A stretch of 13,955 nt of DNA from the NCBI GenBank assembly GCA_031360885.1, contig JANMCC010000114.1, forward strand, positions 1 to 13,955. The letters run 5' to 3'. The number at the start of each line of letters is the position of its first letter. Positions within the stretch are counted from its first letter, which is position 1. The stretch comes from Schlegelella_A sp031360885 (lineage in GTDB: Bacteria; Pseudomonadota; Gammaproteobacteria; Burkholderiales; Burkholderiaceae_C). Below are positions 1 through 7,650 of the stretch, one piece after another. The notes below the pieces were generated by a model. It saw nothing but the letters and a program-made list of their open reading frames with translations, ran no database searches and was not told where the DNA came from. Made by a program: the position numbers and the translations under genes.

Positions 1-116
1 TCGAGCTCACCGAAGCGCAGCTCAAGGCCTTGCCGGTCCCCGTGCGACCGCCGCCGCCCGAGCCGGTGCCGCCGGCGCCGCAGCGCAGCTACCCGCCGCT
101 CGAGCCGCGGACATGA
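1..116 (+). CDS. bamE: 3' end of probable outer membrane assembly lipoprotein BamE (partial)
   Basis: Only the last 37 codons or so are present, in the frame that begins at base 3 and ends at TGA 114-116. They read ELTEAQLKALPVPV followed by a tail very rich in proline and ending RSYPPLEPRT. Betaproteobacterial BamE (SmpA/OmlA) proteins often end in such a Pro/Ala-rich tail after the folded domain, and bamE commonly lies directly upstream of dapB in this class. BamE is a small outer-membrane lipoprotein of the BAM complex that inserts beta-barrel proteins. The call rests on tail character and gene order, because the diagnostic domain lies outside the window. Any lipoprotein or periplasmic protein with a Pro-rich C-terminus would look similar. 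Confidence 0.55.
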   Translation, partial: ELTEAQLKALPVPVRPPPPEPVPPAPQRSYPPLEPRT

Positions 117-151
117 GCGGCCCCGCCCGGCCGCTCCGAAGAGGCCGCTCC

Positions 152-168
152 GTCCCGCTCGGCGGGAC
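152..168 (+). terminator. Hairpin between bamE and dapB
   Basis: A perfect 7-bp inverted repeat, GTCCCGC at 152-158 and GCGGGAC at 162-168, has a 3-base loop (TCG). It lies 36 bases after the bamE stop and 24 bases before the dapB start. There is no T-tract, so intrinsic termination is uncertain. It could instead be a processing or attenuation hairpin, or an ordinary GC-rich coincidence. Confidence 0.3.
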
Positions 169-192
169 CGCGCGCAGCGCGAGGGTGCACGA

Positions 193-1035
193 ATGACAGG
201 GTTGCCCGAGCGCCTGCGCGTCGCCATCGCCGGCGCCTCGGGCCGGATGGGCCGCGCCCTGATCGAGGCGGTGACCGCCAGCCCCGATCTCGCCCTGGCG
301 GGCGCGCTCGACGTCGCCGGCGGCAGCGACATCGGCAAGGACGCGACCGAATTCCTCGGCAAGAAGAGCGGCGTCGCCGTCACGGCCGACCTGCGCGCCG
401 GCCTCGCCGGCGCCGACGTGCTGATCGATTTCACCCGGCCCGAGGGGACGCTCGCGCATCTGGCGGTCTGCCGCGAGCTCGGCGTCAACGCGGTGATCGG
501 GACCACCGGCTTCAGCGCGGCGCAGAAGGCGGAAATCGCCGGCCGGGCCGAGCGGATCGCGATCGTCATGGCGCCGAACATGAGCGTCGGCGTCAACGTC
601 GTCATGAAGCTGCTCGAGGTCGCGGCCCGCGCCCTCGACGAAGGCTACGACATCGAGATCGTCGAGGCGCACCACCGCCTGAAGGTCGACGCGCCCAGCG
701 GCACCGCCCTGCAGATGGGCGAGGTGGTCGCCGCCGCGCGCGGCACGACGCTCGAGGCCGCCGCGGTCCACGCCCGGCACGGCGACACCGGCGCGCGCCG
801 CACCGGCACGATCGGCTTCGCCTCGCTGCGCGGCGGCGACATCGTCGGCGACCACACGGTCCTGTTCGCCGGCGGCGGCGAGCGCATCGAAGTCACGCAC
901 CGCTCGTCGAGCCGGTCCAACTACGCGCAGGGCAGCTTGCGCGCGGCGCGCTTCCTCAAGGGCAGGAAGGCGGGTCTCTTCGGCATGGCGCAGGTGCTCG
1001 GCCTCGACGCGGCGCCGTCGGGAGCGAACGCATGA
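193..1035 (+). CDS. dapB: 4-hydroxy-tetrahydrodipicolinate reductase DapB
   Basis: A 280-aa cytoplasmic enzyme that reduces the DapA product to tetrahydrodipicolinate with NAD(P)H, on the pathway to diaminopimelate and lysine. The N-terminal Rossmann loop GASGRMGR is at residues 14-21. The substrate-binding signature VEAHHRLKVDAPSGTA is at about 157-172, with paired His160/161, Lys164 and the PSGTA loop. GTTGF is at 103-107 and APNMSVGVN at 127-135. The length is normal for the family (about 270 aa). The ATG at 193 is supported by GAGGG at 181-185, seven bases upstream. The stop TGA overlaps the exbB start in an ATGA junction, so the two are probably translationally coupled although functionally unrelated. 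Confidence 0.97.
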   Translation: MTGLPERLRVAIAGASGRMGRALIEAVTASPDLALAGALDVAGGSDIGKDATEFLGKKSGVAVTADLRAGLAGADVLIDFTRPEGTLAHLAVCRELGVNAVIGTTGFSAAQKAEIAGRAERIAIVMAPNMSVGVNVVMKLLEVAARALDEGYDIEIVEAHHRLKVDAPSGTALQMGEVVAAARGTTLEAAAVHARHGDTGARRTGTIGFASLRGGDIVGDHTVLFAGGGERIEVTHRSSSRSNYAQGSLRAARFLKGRKAGLFGMAQVLGLDAAPSGANA

Positions 1036-1682
1036 CCGGTTTCGAGGCCTTCTGGTCGCAGGGCGACGCCATCACCCGCGGCGTCGCGATCCTGCTGCTG
1101 GCGATGTCGATCAGCGCCTGGGTGGTGATCTTCTGGAAGGGCTGGCTGCTGCGCCGGGTGCACATCGACCTGCAGCGCGCGGTGCCGGCGTTCTGGGCTG
1201 CGCCCTCGCTCGAAAGCGGGCGCGAGCAGCTCGCCGCGTTCGATCGGGAAGAGGTGCTGAAGCCCCTGCTCGACGCGGCCCTCACCGTGCCGCCGACCGG
1301 CACCCTCGAAGCCAAGGGCCATGCCGATTCGCAGCTCACGCGGCGCCTGCGCGACGCGCTCCACGCGGTGCTCGGCCAGCTCCAGTTCGGCCAGGTGCTG
1401 CTCGCCTCGATCGGCAGCACCGCCCCCTTCATCGGCCTGTTCGGCACCGTCTGGGGGATCTACCACGCGCTGCTGAGCATCTCGGCCGCCGGCGTGATCA
1501 CGATCGAGAAGGTCTCCGGCCCGGTCGGCGAGTCGCTGGTGATGACCGCCGCGGGCCTGGCCGTCGCCATTCCCGCGGTGCTCGCCTACAACGTCTTCGG
1601 CAAGCGCGTCGCGGCAAGCGAGGCCGAGCTCGAAGGCTTCGCGCACGACCTGCGCGAGATGATCGTCGATACGGCTTCGTGA
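1032..1682 (+). CDS. exbB: ExbB/TolQ/MotA-family proton channel subunit
   Basis: A 216-aa inner-membrane protein with the ExbB/TolQ layout. A first membrane segment lies at about residues 17-37. A long charged cytoplasmic stretch follows at about 38-118, then two more hydrophobic segments at about 120-147 and 165-188. The conserved core GSTAPFIGLFGTVWGIYHAL sits at 128-147, and the third helix region GPVGESLVMTAAGLAVAIPAVLA carries the usual small-residue pattern. With ExbD it forms a proton-driven motor that energises TonB-dependent uptake or, in the Tol version, envelope integrity. ExbB and TolQ cannot be separated rigorously from sequence alone. I prefer ExbB because no tolA, tolB or pal gene is nearby. 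The start is fixed by the four-base overlap with dapB. Confidence 0.9.
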   Translation: MTGFEAFWSQGDAITRGVAILLLAMSISAWVVIFWKGWLLRRVHIDLQRAVPAFWAAPSLESGREQLAAFDREEVLKPLLDAALTVPPTGTLEAKGHADSQLTRRLRDALHAVLGQLQFGQVLLASIGSTAPFIGLFGTVWGIYHALLSISAAGVITIEKVSGPVGESLVMTAAGLAVAIPAVLAYNVFGKRVAASEAELEGFAHDLREMIVDTAS

Positions 1683-1712
1683 AGCCCGCGCGGCGCGAGC
1701 ACACATCCTGAC

Positions 1713-2139
<427 letters not shown>

Positions 2140-2144
<5 letters not shown>

Positions 2145-2172
2145 GGGGCCGGCTCCGGCCGCCCGGCTCAGG
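2140..2172. terminator. Inverted repeat at the convergent end of exbD
   Basis: CCTGAG at 2140-2145 is repeated as CTCAGG at 2167-2172. Inside it lies a second near-continuous palindrome, GGCCGG at 2147-2152 and CCGGCC at 2155-2160. The left arm contains the exbD TGA (2142-2144). The right arm contains the TGA (2168-2170, read on the minus strand) that closes the open frame described next. No T-run follows on either strand. A bidirectional, GC-only terminator between two convergent reading frames is a reasonable reading. Confidence 0.4.
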
Positions 2173-2377
2173 TACCGGCGGGCCGGGTCTGGACGGGCGT
2201 GCTCGTCTTCTGCAGCTCTCTCATCCGCTCGACCGTCTTCTCGCGCTCGGCGTCGCTCTGCCCCGGCAGCGGGTCCTTGCTCGGGATGCGCGAACCGGTG
2301 ATGGCTTCGGGCCGCTGAGCGCGCGGCGTGTCGGCGATCGAGCCATCACTATAGACGCCGGACCCGCCCGGGCCGCT
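2168..2377 (-). pseudogene. 69-codon protein-like frame without a start, directly behind the ligase stop
   Basis: On the minus strand the frame of the ligase stays open for 69 codons after the ligase TGA and ends at TGA 2170-2168. The first residues are SGPGGSG. A hydrophilic chain follows that includes YSDGSIADTPRAQ, ITGSRIPSKDPLPGQSD and EREKTVERMRELQKT. The wobble positions are strongly G/C, as in real genes here, and the stop codon sits in the convergent inverted repeat at 2140-2172. There is no ATG, GTG or TTG in frame before the internal ATG of VERMREL. It may be the 3' remnant of a small gene whose start was lost, a C-terminal part of the ligase cut off by a nonsense change, or chance. 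I do not recognise the family and assign no function. Confidence 0.4.
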
Positions 2378-3265
2378 TCACAGAGCCTCGTGCCGGCGCA
2401 GATAGGTCGCGAAGCGCGGCAGGCCGCTCGAAGTGAGCTCGCGGTAGCGGTAGGTGATGACGCTGCCCGGCGGCGGCGGCTCGCGCCGCAGCGCATCGGT
2501 GAGTCCGCTGCCGACCAGAAAGCGCCGGCCCTCGGCGTTCTCGACCTCGAGCGCGCCGACCTGGCCCCGGTACTTGCCGGTCCCCGGGCGGACCGCGACC
2601 ACGACGGCCTCGGCGTCGAGGTGCGGCTTGAGCTTCATCAGCGTGTCGCTGCGGCCGCTGGCGACCGGCGCGGTCGCCAGATGCAGCATGAGCCCCTCGC
2701 CGCCGGCGGCGGTGACCGACTCGAGCCGGCGTTGCAGCGCGGCGCGATCGGCCACCCGCTCCTGCGGCGCGGCGACGAGCTGCGCCATGCCTGCGCGCTT
2801 CGCGAGCTCGGCGAGGCGCAACGCCCGCGCGGCGAAGCTGCCGGCGCCCCCGGGTTGCTCGAACACCATGTAGCGGACGCGCGCCCAGTCGGCATCGCGC
2901 GGCGCCGCAGTCCGGACAATCGCCGACAGGGCCTCGAAGCGGCCGCGGCCGAGCCAGAGCTCGCCGTCGAGCGGCTCGGCCGGCAGCGCGGCAAGGAAGC
3001 TCCGCGGCGCGGCGACCTCGCGCCCGCTGCGATGGCGCAGCAGCCGGCCGTCCCAGACGGCGCGCACGCCGTCGTACTTCTCGCTCACCAGGCAGACGGC
3101 CGGATCGACCTGGCCGGTGTATAGGGTGGCGAGCAGCGGCTCGGCCGGCAAATCGCCGCCCGCCCACGGTTCGCGGGCTCGCGCGCCGACCCAGGACGCA
3201 AAGGTCGCCGCCGCTGTGGCGACGATGAGACGGCGGCGCGGCAGCGCGGGCGAAAGGTCGAACAT
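2378..3265 (-). CDS. Exported small ATP-dependent DNA ligase (Lig E type)
   Basis: A 295-aa minimal ligase with only adenylation and OB domains. Motif I, EKYDGVRA, gives the AMP-accepting Lys63. Motif II-like LDGELWLGRGRFE is at 99-111, motif III-like RYMVFEQ at 131-137, motif IV GGEGLMLH at 188-195 and motif V LMKLKPHLDAEAVVV at 209-223. The OB domain follows to the end and includes GKYRGQVGALEV. The N-terminus MFDLSPALPRRRLIVATAAA up to about residue 30 looks like a signal peptide with a twin-arginine-like run before the hydrophobic core, which suggests periplasmic export. Lig E enzymes with leader peptides are known in Proteobacteria, with a proposed role in handling extracellular or uptake DNA; that role is not visible here. 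I chose the ATG at 3265 for its ribosome-binding site and export signal. A longer in-frame start at 3379 would bury the signal. Confidence 0.92.
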   Translation of the reverse strand: MFDLSPALPRRRLIVATAAATFASWVGARAREPWAGGDLPAEPLLATLYTGQVDPAVCLVSEKYDGVRAVWDGRLLRHRSGREVAAPRSFLAALPAEPLDGELWLGRGRFEALSAIVRTAAPRDADWARVRYMVFEQPGGAGSFAARALRLAELAKRAGMAQLVAAPQERVADRAALQRRLESVTAAGGEGLMLHLATAPVASGRSDTLMKLKPHLDAEAVVVAVRPGTGKYRGQVGALEVENAEGRRFLVGSGLTDALRREPPPPGSVITYRYRELTSSGLPRFATYLRRHEAL

Positions 3266-3270
3266 CGGTA

Positions 3271-3276
3271 TCTCCG
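3271..3276 (-). promoter_or_regulatory. Ribosome binding site that sets the ligase start
   Basis: Read on the minus strand, CGGAGA lies five bases upstream of the ATG at 3265-3263. It favours this start over the in-frame ATG at 3379, which lacks a comparable site. Confidence 0.7.
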
Positions 3277-3386
3277 GGCTAAATGCCTGCGTAGCGCAGG
3301 TGCAGCGATGCTCCACGCCCCGCGCGGCGGCGGCTAGAGCCTCCGTCGAGTGCACCCTTCCCCCGGGCGAGCGAGGCATCGCTTTC

Positions 3387-3392
3387 TATAAT
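3387..3392 (+). promoter_or_regulatory. Candidate -10 box (TATAAT) for leuS
   Basis: A perfect TATAAT stands out in a GC-rich stretch, 32 bases before the leuS ATG at 3425. At 17-base spacing the -35 position (3364-3369) reads CGGGCG, so there is no good -35 match. Transcription would be expected to start near 3399. The box lies in the 159-base gap (3266-3424) between the divergent ligase and leuS genes. I see no other strong signal in that gap and no clear ligase promoter. Confidence 0.55.
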
Positions 3393-3398
3393 CGATCG

Positions 3399-3428
3399 AT
3401 GCCTTCTCGTTGCCTGGTCCTCGCATGA
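3399..3428 (+). CDS. Possible nine-codon leader ORF upstream of leuS
   Basis: ATG at 3399 opens a mini-ORF encoding MPSRCLVLA that ends in TGA 3426-3428. The stop overlaps the leuS start in an ATGA junction. The ATG sits seven bases after the TATAAT, where +1 is expected, so a transcript could begin with AUG and be leaderless. Two of nine codons are leucine (CTG, CTC). leuS has no Shine-Dalgarno, so coupling through this ORF would explain how it is translated. This is inference from position only, and a short ORF at such a place can arise by chance. Confidence 0.3.
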   Translation: MPSRCLVLA

Positions 3429-6034
3429 ACCCCGATTTCGAGCCGCGCGAAATCGAGCAAGCCGCCCAGTCGGCATGGCGCGAGGGCGACGTCTATCGCG
3501 TCCGCGAAGACCCGAGCCGGCCCAAGTTCTATGCCTGCTCGATGCTGCCGTACCCGAGCGGCGTGCTGCACATGGGCCATGTGCGCAACTACACGATCAA
3601 CGACATGCTGACGCGCCACCTGCGCATGACCGGCATGAACGTGCTGATGCCGATGGGCTGGGACGCGTTCGGCCTGCCCGCCGAGAACGCGGCGATGAAG
3701 AACGGCGTGCCGCCGGAGAAGTGGACGCGGCAGAACATCGCGGCGATGAAGGGGCAGATGCAGGCGCTCGGCCTGGCGATCGACTGGAGCCGCGAGATCG
3801 CGACCTGCGACCCGAGCTACTACAAGTGGAACCAGTGGATGTTCCTGAAGATGCTCGAGACGGGCATCGCCGAGCGGCGCACGCAGGTCGTCAACTGGGA
3901 CCCGGTCGACCAGACCGTGCTCGCCAACGAGCAGGTCATCGACGGCCGCGGCTGGCGCTCCGGCGCGCTGGTGGAAAAGCGCGAGATCCCCGGCTACTAC
4001 CTGAAGATCACGAAGTACGCCGACGAGCTGCTCGAGAGCGTGAAGTCGAGCCTGCCGGGCTGGCCCGATCGCGTCAAGACGATGCAGGAGAACTGGATCG
4101 GCAAGAGCGAGGGCGTGCGCTTCGCCTTCCCGCACGCGATCCGCGGCGCCGACGGGGCGCCGATCGGCGGCGGGCGGCTGTACGTCTTCACCACCCGCGC
4201 CGACACGATCATGGGTGTGACCTTCTGCGCGGTCGCGCCGGAGCATCCGCTCGCCCTGCATGCGGCGGCGTCGAACCCGGCGCTGGCCGCGTTCCTCGAG
4301 GAGTGCAAGGCCGGCGGGACGACCGAGGCCGAGCTGGCGACTCAGCAGAAGAAGGGCATGAACACGGGCCTGATGGTCGAGCACCCGCTCAGCCACCTGC
4401 CGATTCCGCTCTGGGTCGGCAACTACGTGCTGATCGGCTACGGCGATGGCGCCGTGATGGGCGTGCCGGCGCACGACGAGCGCGACTTCGAGTTCGCCAA
4501 GCGCTACGGCATCGACCTGCTGCAGGTGATCCACGTCGACGGCGAGCATTTCACCTACGACCACTGGCAGGACTGGTACGCCGACACGAGCTGCAGCGTC
4601 ACGATCAACTCCGACGTCTACAGCGGCCTGTCCTATACCGCCGCGGTCGACGCGGTCGCCCGCGCGCTCGAGCAGCGCGGCCTGGGCGCGAAGCAGACCG
4701 CGTGGCGGCTGCGCGACTGGGGCATCAGCCGGCAGCGCTACTGGGGCACGCCGATCCCGATCGTCCACTGCGAGGCGTGCGGCGTCGTGCCGGTTCCGGA
4801 GAAGGACTTGCCGGTGCTGCTGCCGGAGGACCTGATTCCCGACGGCTCCGGCAACCCGCTGAACAAGAGCGCGGCCTTTCTCAACGTCGCCTGCCCGAAG
4901 TGCGGCAAGCCGGGTCGGCGCGAAACCGACACCATGGACACCTTCGTCGACAGCGCCTGGTACTTCATGCGCTACTGCGACCCGACGCTCGAGACGGCGA
5001 TGGTCGGCCAGGGCACGAAGTACTGGATGCCGATGGACCAGTACATCGGCGGCATCGAGCACGCGATCCTGCACCTGCTCTACGCGCGCTTCTGGACCAA
5101 GGTGATGCGCGACCTGAAGCTGCTGAGCGACTTCGACGAGCCGTTCACCAAGCTGCTGACCCAGGGCATGGTGCTCAACCACGTCTGGGCCCGGCCGACC
5201 GAGCAGGGCGGCGTCGACTACTTCCCGCCCGACCAGGTGACGCCGATCGGCGCCGACGAAGGCCGGCCCACCGGCGGCAAGCTCGCCGACGGCAGCATGG
5301 TCGAGTACCGGGGCATGCTGAAGATGGGCAAGACCGAGCGCAACGGCGTCGACCCGCAGGAGCAGATCGACCGCTACGGCGCCGACACGGCGCGCCTGTT
5401 CGTCATGTTCGCCTCGCCGCCCGAGCAGACGCTCGACTGGAACAACGCGGGCGTCGAAGGCGCCAACCGGTTCCTCAAGCGCCTGTGGAAGTTCGGCGCG
5501 AAGCACGCCGAGACGATCGCCGCGGCCGCAGGCAGCAAGGCGAGCGGCAGCTCGGCGCTGCGCCACGAGATCCACAGCGTGTTGAAGCAGGTCAGCTACG
5601 ACTACGAGCGGATGCAATACAACACCGTCGTCTCCGGCGCGATGAAGCTGCTCAACGCGCTCGAAGCGCATCCTGCGGCCGATGCGGCGAGCCTGCGCGA
5701 GGGCTTCGGCATCCTGCTGCGCACGCTCTACCCGGTGTGCCCGCACACCACCTGGATGCTCTGGGGCGAGCTCGGCTACGACAAGCAGCTCGGGCCGCTG
5801 CTCGACGCGCGCTGGCCGACGGTGGACGACCGCGCCCTGGTCCAGGACGAGGTCGAGCTGGCCCTGCAGATCAACGGCAAGCTGCGCGGCACGATTCGCG
5901 TTCCCGCGGCCACCGGCAAGGCGGGCATCGAAGCGGCGGCGCTGGCGACGCCCGAGTTCGCCAAGTTCTCGGAGGGCGCGCCGGTCAAGCGCGTCATCGT
6001 CGTGCCGGGCCGCCTGGTCAACATCGTCGTCTGA
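3425..6034 (+). CDS. leuS: Leucyl-tRNA synthetase
   Basis: An 869-aa class I synthetase that charges tRNA-Leu in the cytoplasm. The HIGH box is HMGH at residues 49-52, in PYPSGVLHMGHVRNY. The editing (CP1) domain is present, with TTRADTIMG at 256-264 and GDGAVMGVPAHDERDF at 340-355, including the conserved editing Asp351. CEAC and CPKC pairs form a zinc-ribbon-like insert further on. The KMSKS loop reads KMGKT at 633-637, an unusual variant that keeps both lysines. The C-terminus has the normal tRNA-binding end (ELALQINGKLRG and on). The ATG at 3425 gives the usual N-terminus; an in-frame TTG at 3410 would add five residues and has no better ribosome-binding site. The stop overlaps the lptE start by one base (TGATG). 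Confidence 0.98.
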   Translation: MNPDFEPREIEQAAQSAWREGDVYRVREDPSRPKFYACSMLPYPSGVLHMGHVRNYTINDMLTRHLRMTGMNVLMPMGWDAFGLPAENAAMKNGVPPEKWTRQNIAAMKGQMQALGLAIDWSREIATCDPSYYKWNQWMFLKMLETGIAERRTQVVNWDPVDQTVLANEQVIDGRGWRSGALVEKREIPGYYLKITKYADELLESVKSSLPGWPDRVKTMQENWIGKSEGVRFAFPHAIRGADGAPIGGGRLYVFTTRADTIMGVTFCAVAPEHPLALHAAASNPALAAFLEECKAGGTTEAELATQQKKGMNTGLMVEHPLSHLPIPLWVGNYVLIGYGDGAVMGVPAHDERDFEFAKRYGIDLLQVIHVDGEHFTYDHWQDWYADTSCSVTINSDVYSGLSYTAAVDAVARALEQRGLGAKQTAWRLRDWGISRQRYWGTPIPIVHCEACGVVPVPEKDLPVLLPEDLIPDGSGNPLNKSAAFLNVACPKCGKPGRRETDTMDTFVDSAWYFMRYCDPTLETAMVGQGTKYWMPMDQYIGGIEHAILHLLYARFWTKVMRDLKLLSDFDEPFTKLLTQGMVLNHVWARPTEQGGVDYFPPDQVTPIGADEGRPTGGKLADGSMVEYRGMLKMGKTERNGVDPQEQIDRYGADTARLFVMFASPPEQTLDWNNAGVEGANRFLKRLWKFGAKHAETIAAAAGSKASGSSALRHEIHSVLKQVSYDYERMQYNTVVSGAMKLLNALEAHPAADAASLREGFGILLRTLYPVCPHTTWMLWGELGYDKQLGPLLDARWPTVDDRALVQDEVELALQINGKLRGTIRVPAATGKAGIEAAALATPEFAKFSEGAPVKRVIVVPGRLVNIVV

Positions 6035-6528
6035 TGACGGGACGGCGCGCGCTCCTCCTGGCCTTCGCCGCATCGACGCTCTCCGCCTGCGGCTTCGAGC
6101 TGCGCCGCGCACCGGAGATGCGCTTCAAGACGATCCAGCTCACCGGCTTTCCGCCCCGCTCGGCGCTCGCCGCCGACCTGAAGCGCAACATCGACTCGAG
6201 CACGACCACGCAGGTGGTCGAGACCGCCAGGGACGCCGAGGTGGTGCTGGAAGCGCTGGCCGAAGAACGGCAGAAGAGCAGCGTCGCCGTCACCGCCGCG
6301 AACCAGATCCGCGAGTTCGAGCTGCGCCTGCGCTTTCGCTTCTCGCTGCGCACGATCGGCGGCAAGGAGCTGATTCCGCCGAGCGAGATCCTGCTCAAGC
6401 GCGACCTCACCTACACCGAGAGCGCGGCGCTGCCGAAGGAGCAGGAGGAAGCCTTCCTCTATCGCGCGATGCAGTCCGACATCGTCTCCCAGGTGCTGCG
6501 CCGGCTCGCGTCGGTGCAGGTCCTCTAG
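6034..6528 (+). CDS. lptE: LPS-assembly lipoprotein LptE
   Basis: A 164-aa outer-membrane lipoprotein that plugs the LptD barrel and helps insert lipopolysaccharide. The N-terminus MTGRRALLLAFAASTLSACG is a lipoprotein signal with lipobox LSAC and acylated Cys19. The body has the LptE pattern: GFELR straight after the cysteine, a central strand region including QIREFELRLRFRFSL, and a helical C-terminus containing EEAFLYRAMQSDIVSQVLRRL. The length matches the family (about 160-190 aa). It starts on the last base of the leuS stop and is followed 19 bases later by holA. leuS-lptE-holA is a conserved proteobacterial order. Its frame happens to stay open backwards through much of leuS, but the real start is the one with the lipoprotein signal. 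Confidence 0.95.
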   Translation: MTGRRALLLAFAASTLSACGFELRRAPEMRFKTIQLTGFPPRSALAADLKRNIDSSTTTQVVETARDAEVVLEALAEERQKSSVAVTAANQIREFELRLRFRFSLRTIGGKELIPPSEILLKRDLTYTESAALPKEQEEAFLYRAMQSDIVSQVLRRLASVQVL

Positions 6529-6547
6529 CCAATCACCCGACGCCGCG

Positions 6548-7642
6548 ATGCAGATCCGCAGCGACGCCCTCGAGTCCCACCTGAAGCGCGGCCTCGCGCC
6601 GCTCTACACCGTCTGGGGCGACGAGGCGCTGCTGGTGCAGGAGGCCTGCGACGCGATCCGCGCCGCGGCCCGCGCCGCCGGCTGCAGCGAGCGCCAGGTG
6701 CACACCGTCGCCGGCCAGCACTTCGACTGGTCGAGCCTGCTCGGCGCGGCACAGGCACTGAGCCTGTTCGCCGACCGGCAGCTGGTCGAGATCCGCATCC
6801 CCTCGGGCAAGCCGGGCAAGGACGGCTCCGAGGCGCTGCAGCGCTACTGCGACGCGGCGGTCGCCGGCGGCGGCCGCGACGTGATCACGCTGGTACAGCT
6901 GCCCCGGCTCGACGGCATGCAGCAAAAGAGCGCCTGGTTCGCCGCGCTCGACCGCGCCGGCGTCTCGATCCGGGTCTATCCGGTCGAGCGCGCCGCGCTG
7001 CCGGCCTGGATCGTCGAGCGGATGGCGGCGCAGGGCCAGGGCGTCGGCTCCGGCCCCGAGGGCCAGAAGACGCTGGCCTTCTTCGCCGACCGGATCGAGG
7101 GCAACCTGCTCGCCGCGCACCAGGAGGTGCAAAAGCTCGGCCTGCTCTATCCGCCGGGCGAGCTCAGCTTCGAGCAGATCGAGGCGGCGGTGCTCAACGT
7201 CGCCCGCTACGACGTCTTCAAGCTCGGCGAAGCGGTGCTCGCCGGGCAGGCAGCGCGGGCCCTGCGCATGCTCGAAGGGCTCGAGGCCGAGGGCGAGGCG
7301 GCGGTGCTGGTGCACTGGACCCTGGCCGAGGACATTCGCGGCCTGAAGCGGGTGAAAGACGCGCTGGGCGCCGGCAAGCCGATGCCGCTGGCCCTGCGCG
7401 AGGCGCGCGTCTGGGGCGCGAAGGAGCGCGTGTTCGAGCGCGCCCTGGCGCTCCTCAGCGACGCCGCGCTCGCCCACCTGCTCGAAGCCGCGCACATCTG
7501 CGACGGCCTGGTCAAGGGCCTGAAGCATCCCGACTGGCCGCACGACCCCTGGCAGGGGCTGAAGCGCCTAATGCTGATGCTGGTGGAAGAGACGGCGCGG
7601 GTCGGCGGCAAGCCGGCCACCCGCATGGCGCTGACCGCCTGA
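6548..7642 (+). CDS. holA: DNA polymerase III delta subunit
   Basis: A 364-aa clamp-loader subunit, the wrench that opens the beta sliding clamp. The N-terminal AAA-like domain begins with LAPLYTVWGDEALLVQEACDAI (written here in outline, residues 16-37), typical of HolA. The middle has the family pattern WIVERMAAQGQ, ADRIEGNLLAAHQEVQKLGL and VLNVARYDVFKLGEAVLAG. The C-terminal helical domain runs to residue 364. The length is slightly above that of E. coli (343 aa). The start lies 19 bases after lptE and has no strong Shine-Dalgarno, so it probably relies on coupling. In many betaproteobacteria proA follows holA. Here the next gene is the convergent pncC, with only four bases between the two stop codons. 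Confidence 0.96.
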   Translation: MQIRSDALESHLKRGLAPLYTVWGDEALLVQEACDAIRAAARAAGCSERQVHTVAGQHFDWSSLLGAAQALSLFADRQLVEIRIPSGKPGKDGSEALQRYCDAAVAGGGRDVITLVQLPRLDGMQQKSAWFAALDRAGVSIRVYPVERAALPAWIVERMAAQGQGVGSGPEGQKTLAFFADRIEGNLLAAHQEVQKLGLLYPPGELSFEQIEAAVLNVARYDVFKLGEAVLAGQAARALRMLEGLEAEGEAAVLVHWTLAEDIRGLKRVKDALGAGKPMPLALREARVWGAKERVFERALALLSDAALAHLLEAAHICDGLVKGLKHPDWPHDPWQGLKRLMLMLVEETARVGGKPATRMALTA

Positions 7643-7650
7643 GCCCTCAG
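7639..7650. terminator. Short palindrome spanning the holA and pncC stop codons
   Basis: CTGAG at 7639-7643 and CTCAG at 7646-7650 form an inverted repeat with a two-base centre. The arms contain the TGA of holA (7640-7642) and, on the other strand, the TGA of pncC (7649-7647). The stem is too short to be a convincing terminator. It is recorded because the same core, with stop codons inside the arms, also occurs after exbD at 2140-2172. Confidence 0.2.

Noticed and set aside
3266..3379. N-terminal extension of the ligase from ATG 3379.
   Set aside because: It would bury the export signal and lacks a ribosome-binding site. ATG 3265 has GGAG at good spacing.
3386..6112. A 908-codon open frame on the minus strand opposite leuS.
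   Set aside because: It is rich in Arg, His, Asp and Val and has no recognisable motif. It is the usual antisense shadow of a GC-rich gene with few stops, and leuS is unmistakable on the other strand.
3475..6528. A 1017-codon plus-strand frame that runs through leuS into lptE and could look like a giant fusion protein.
   Set aside because: The upstream part is the Arg/Ala/Asp-rich off-frame of leuS. Only the last 164 codons, from the lipoprotein signal at 6034, are real (lptE).
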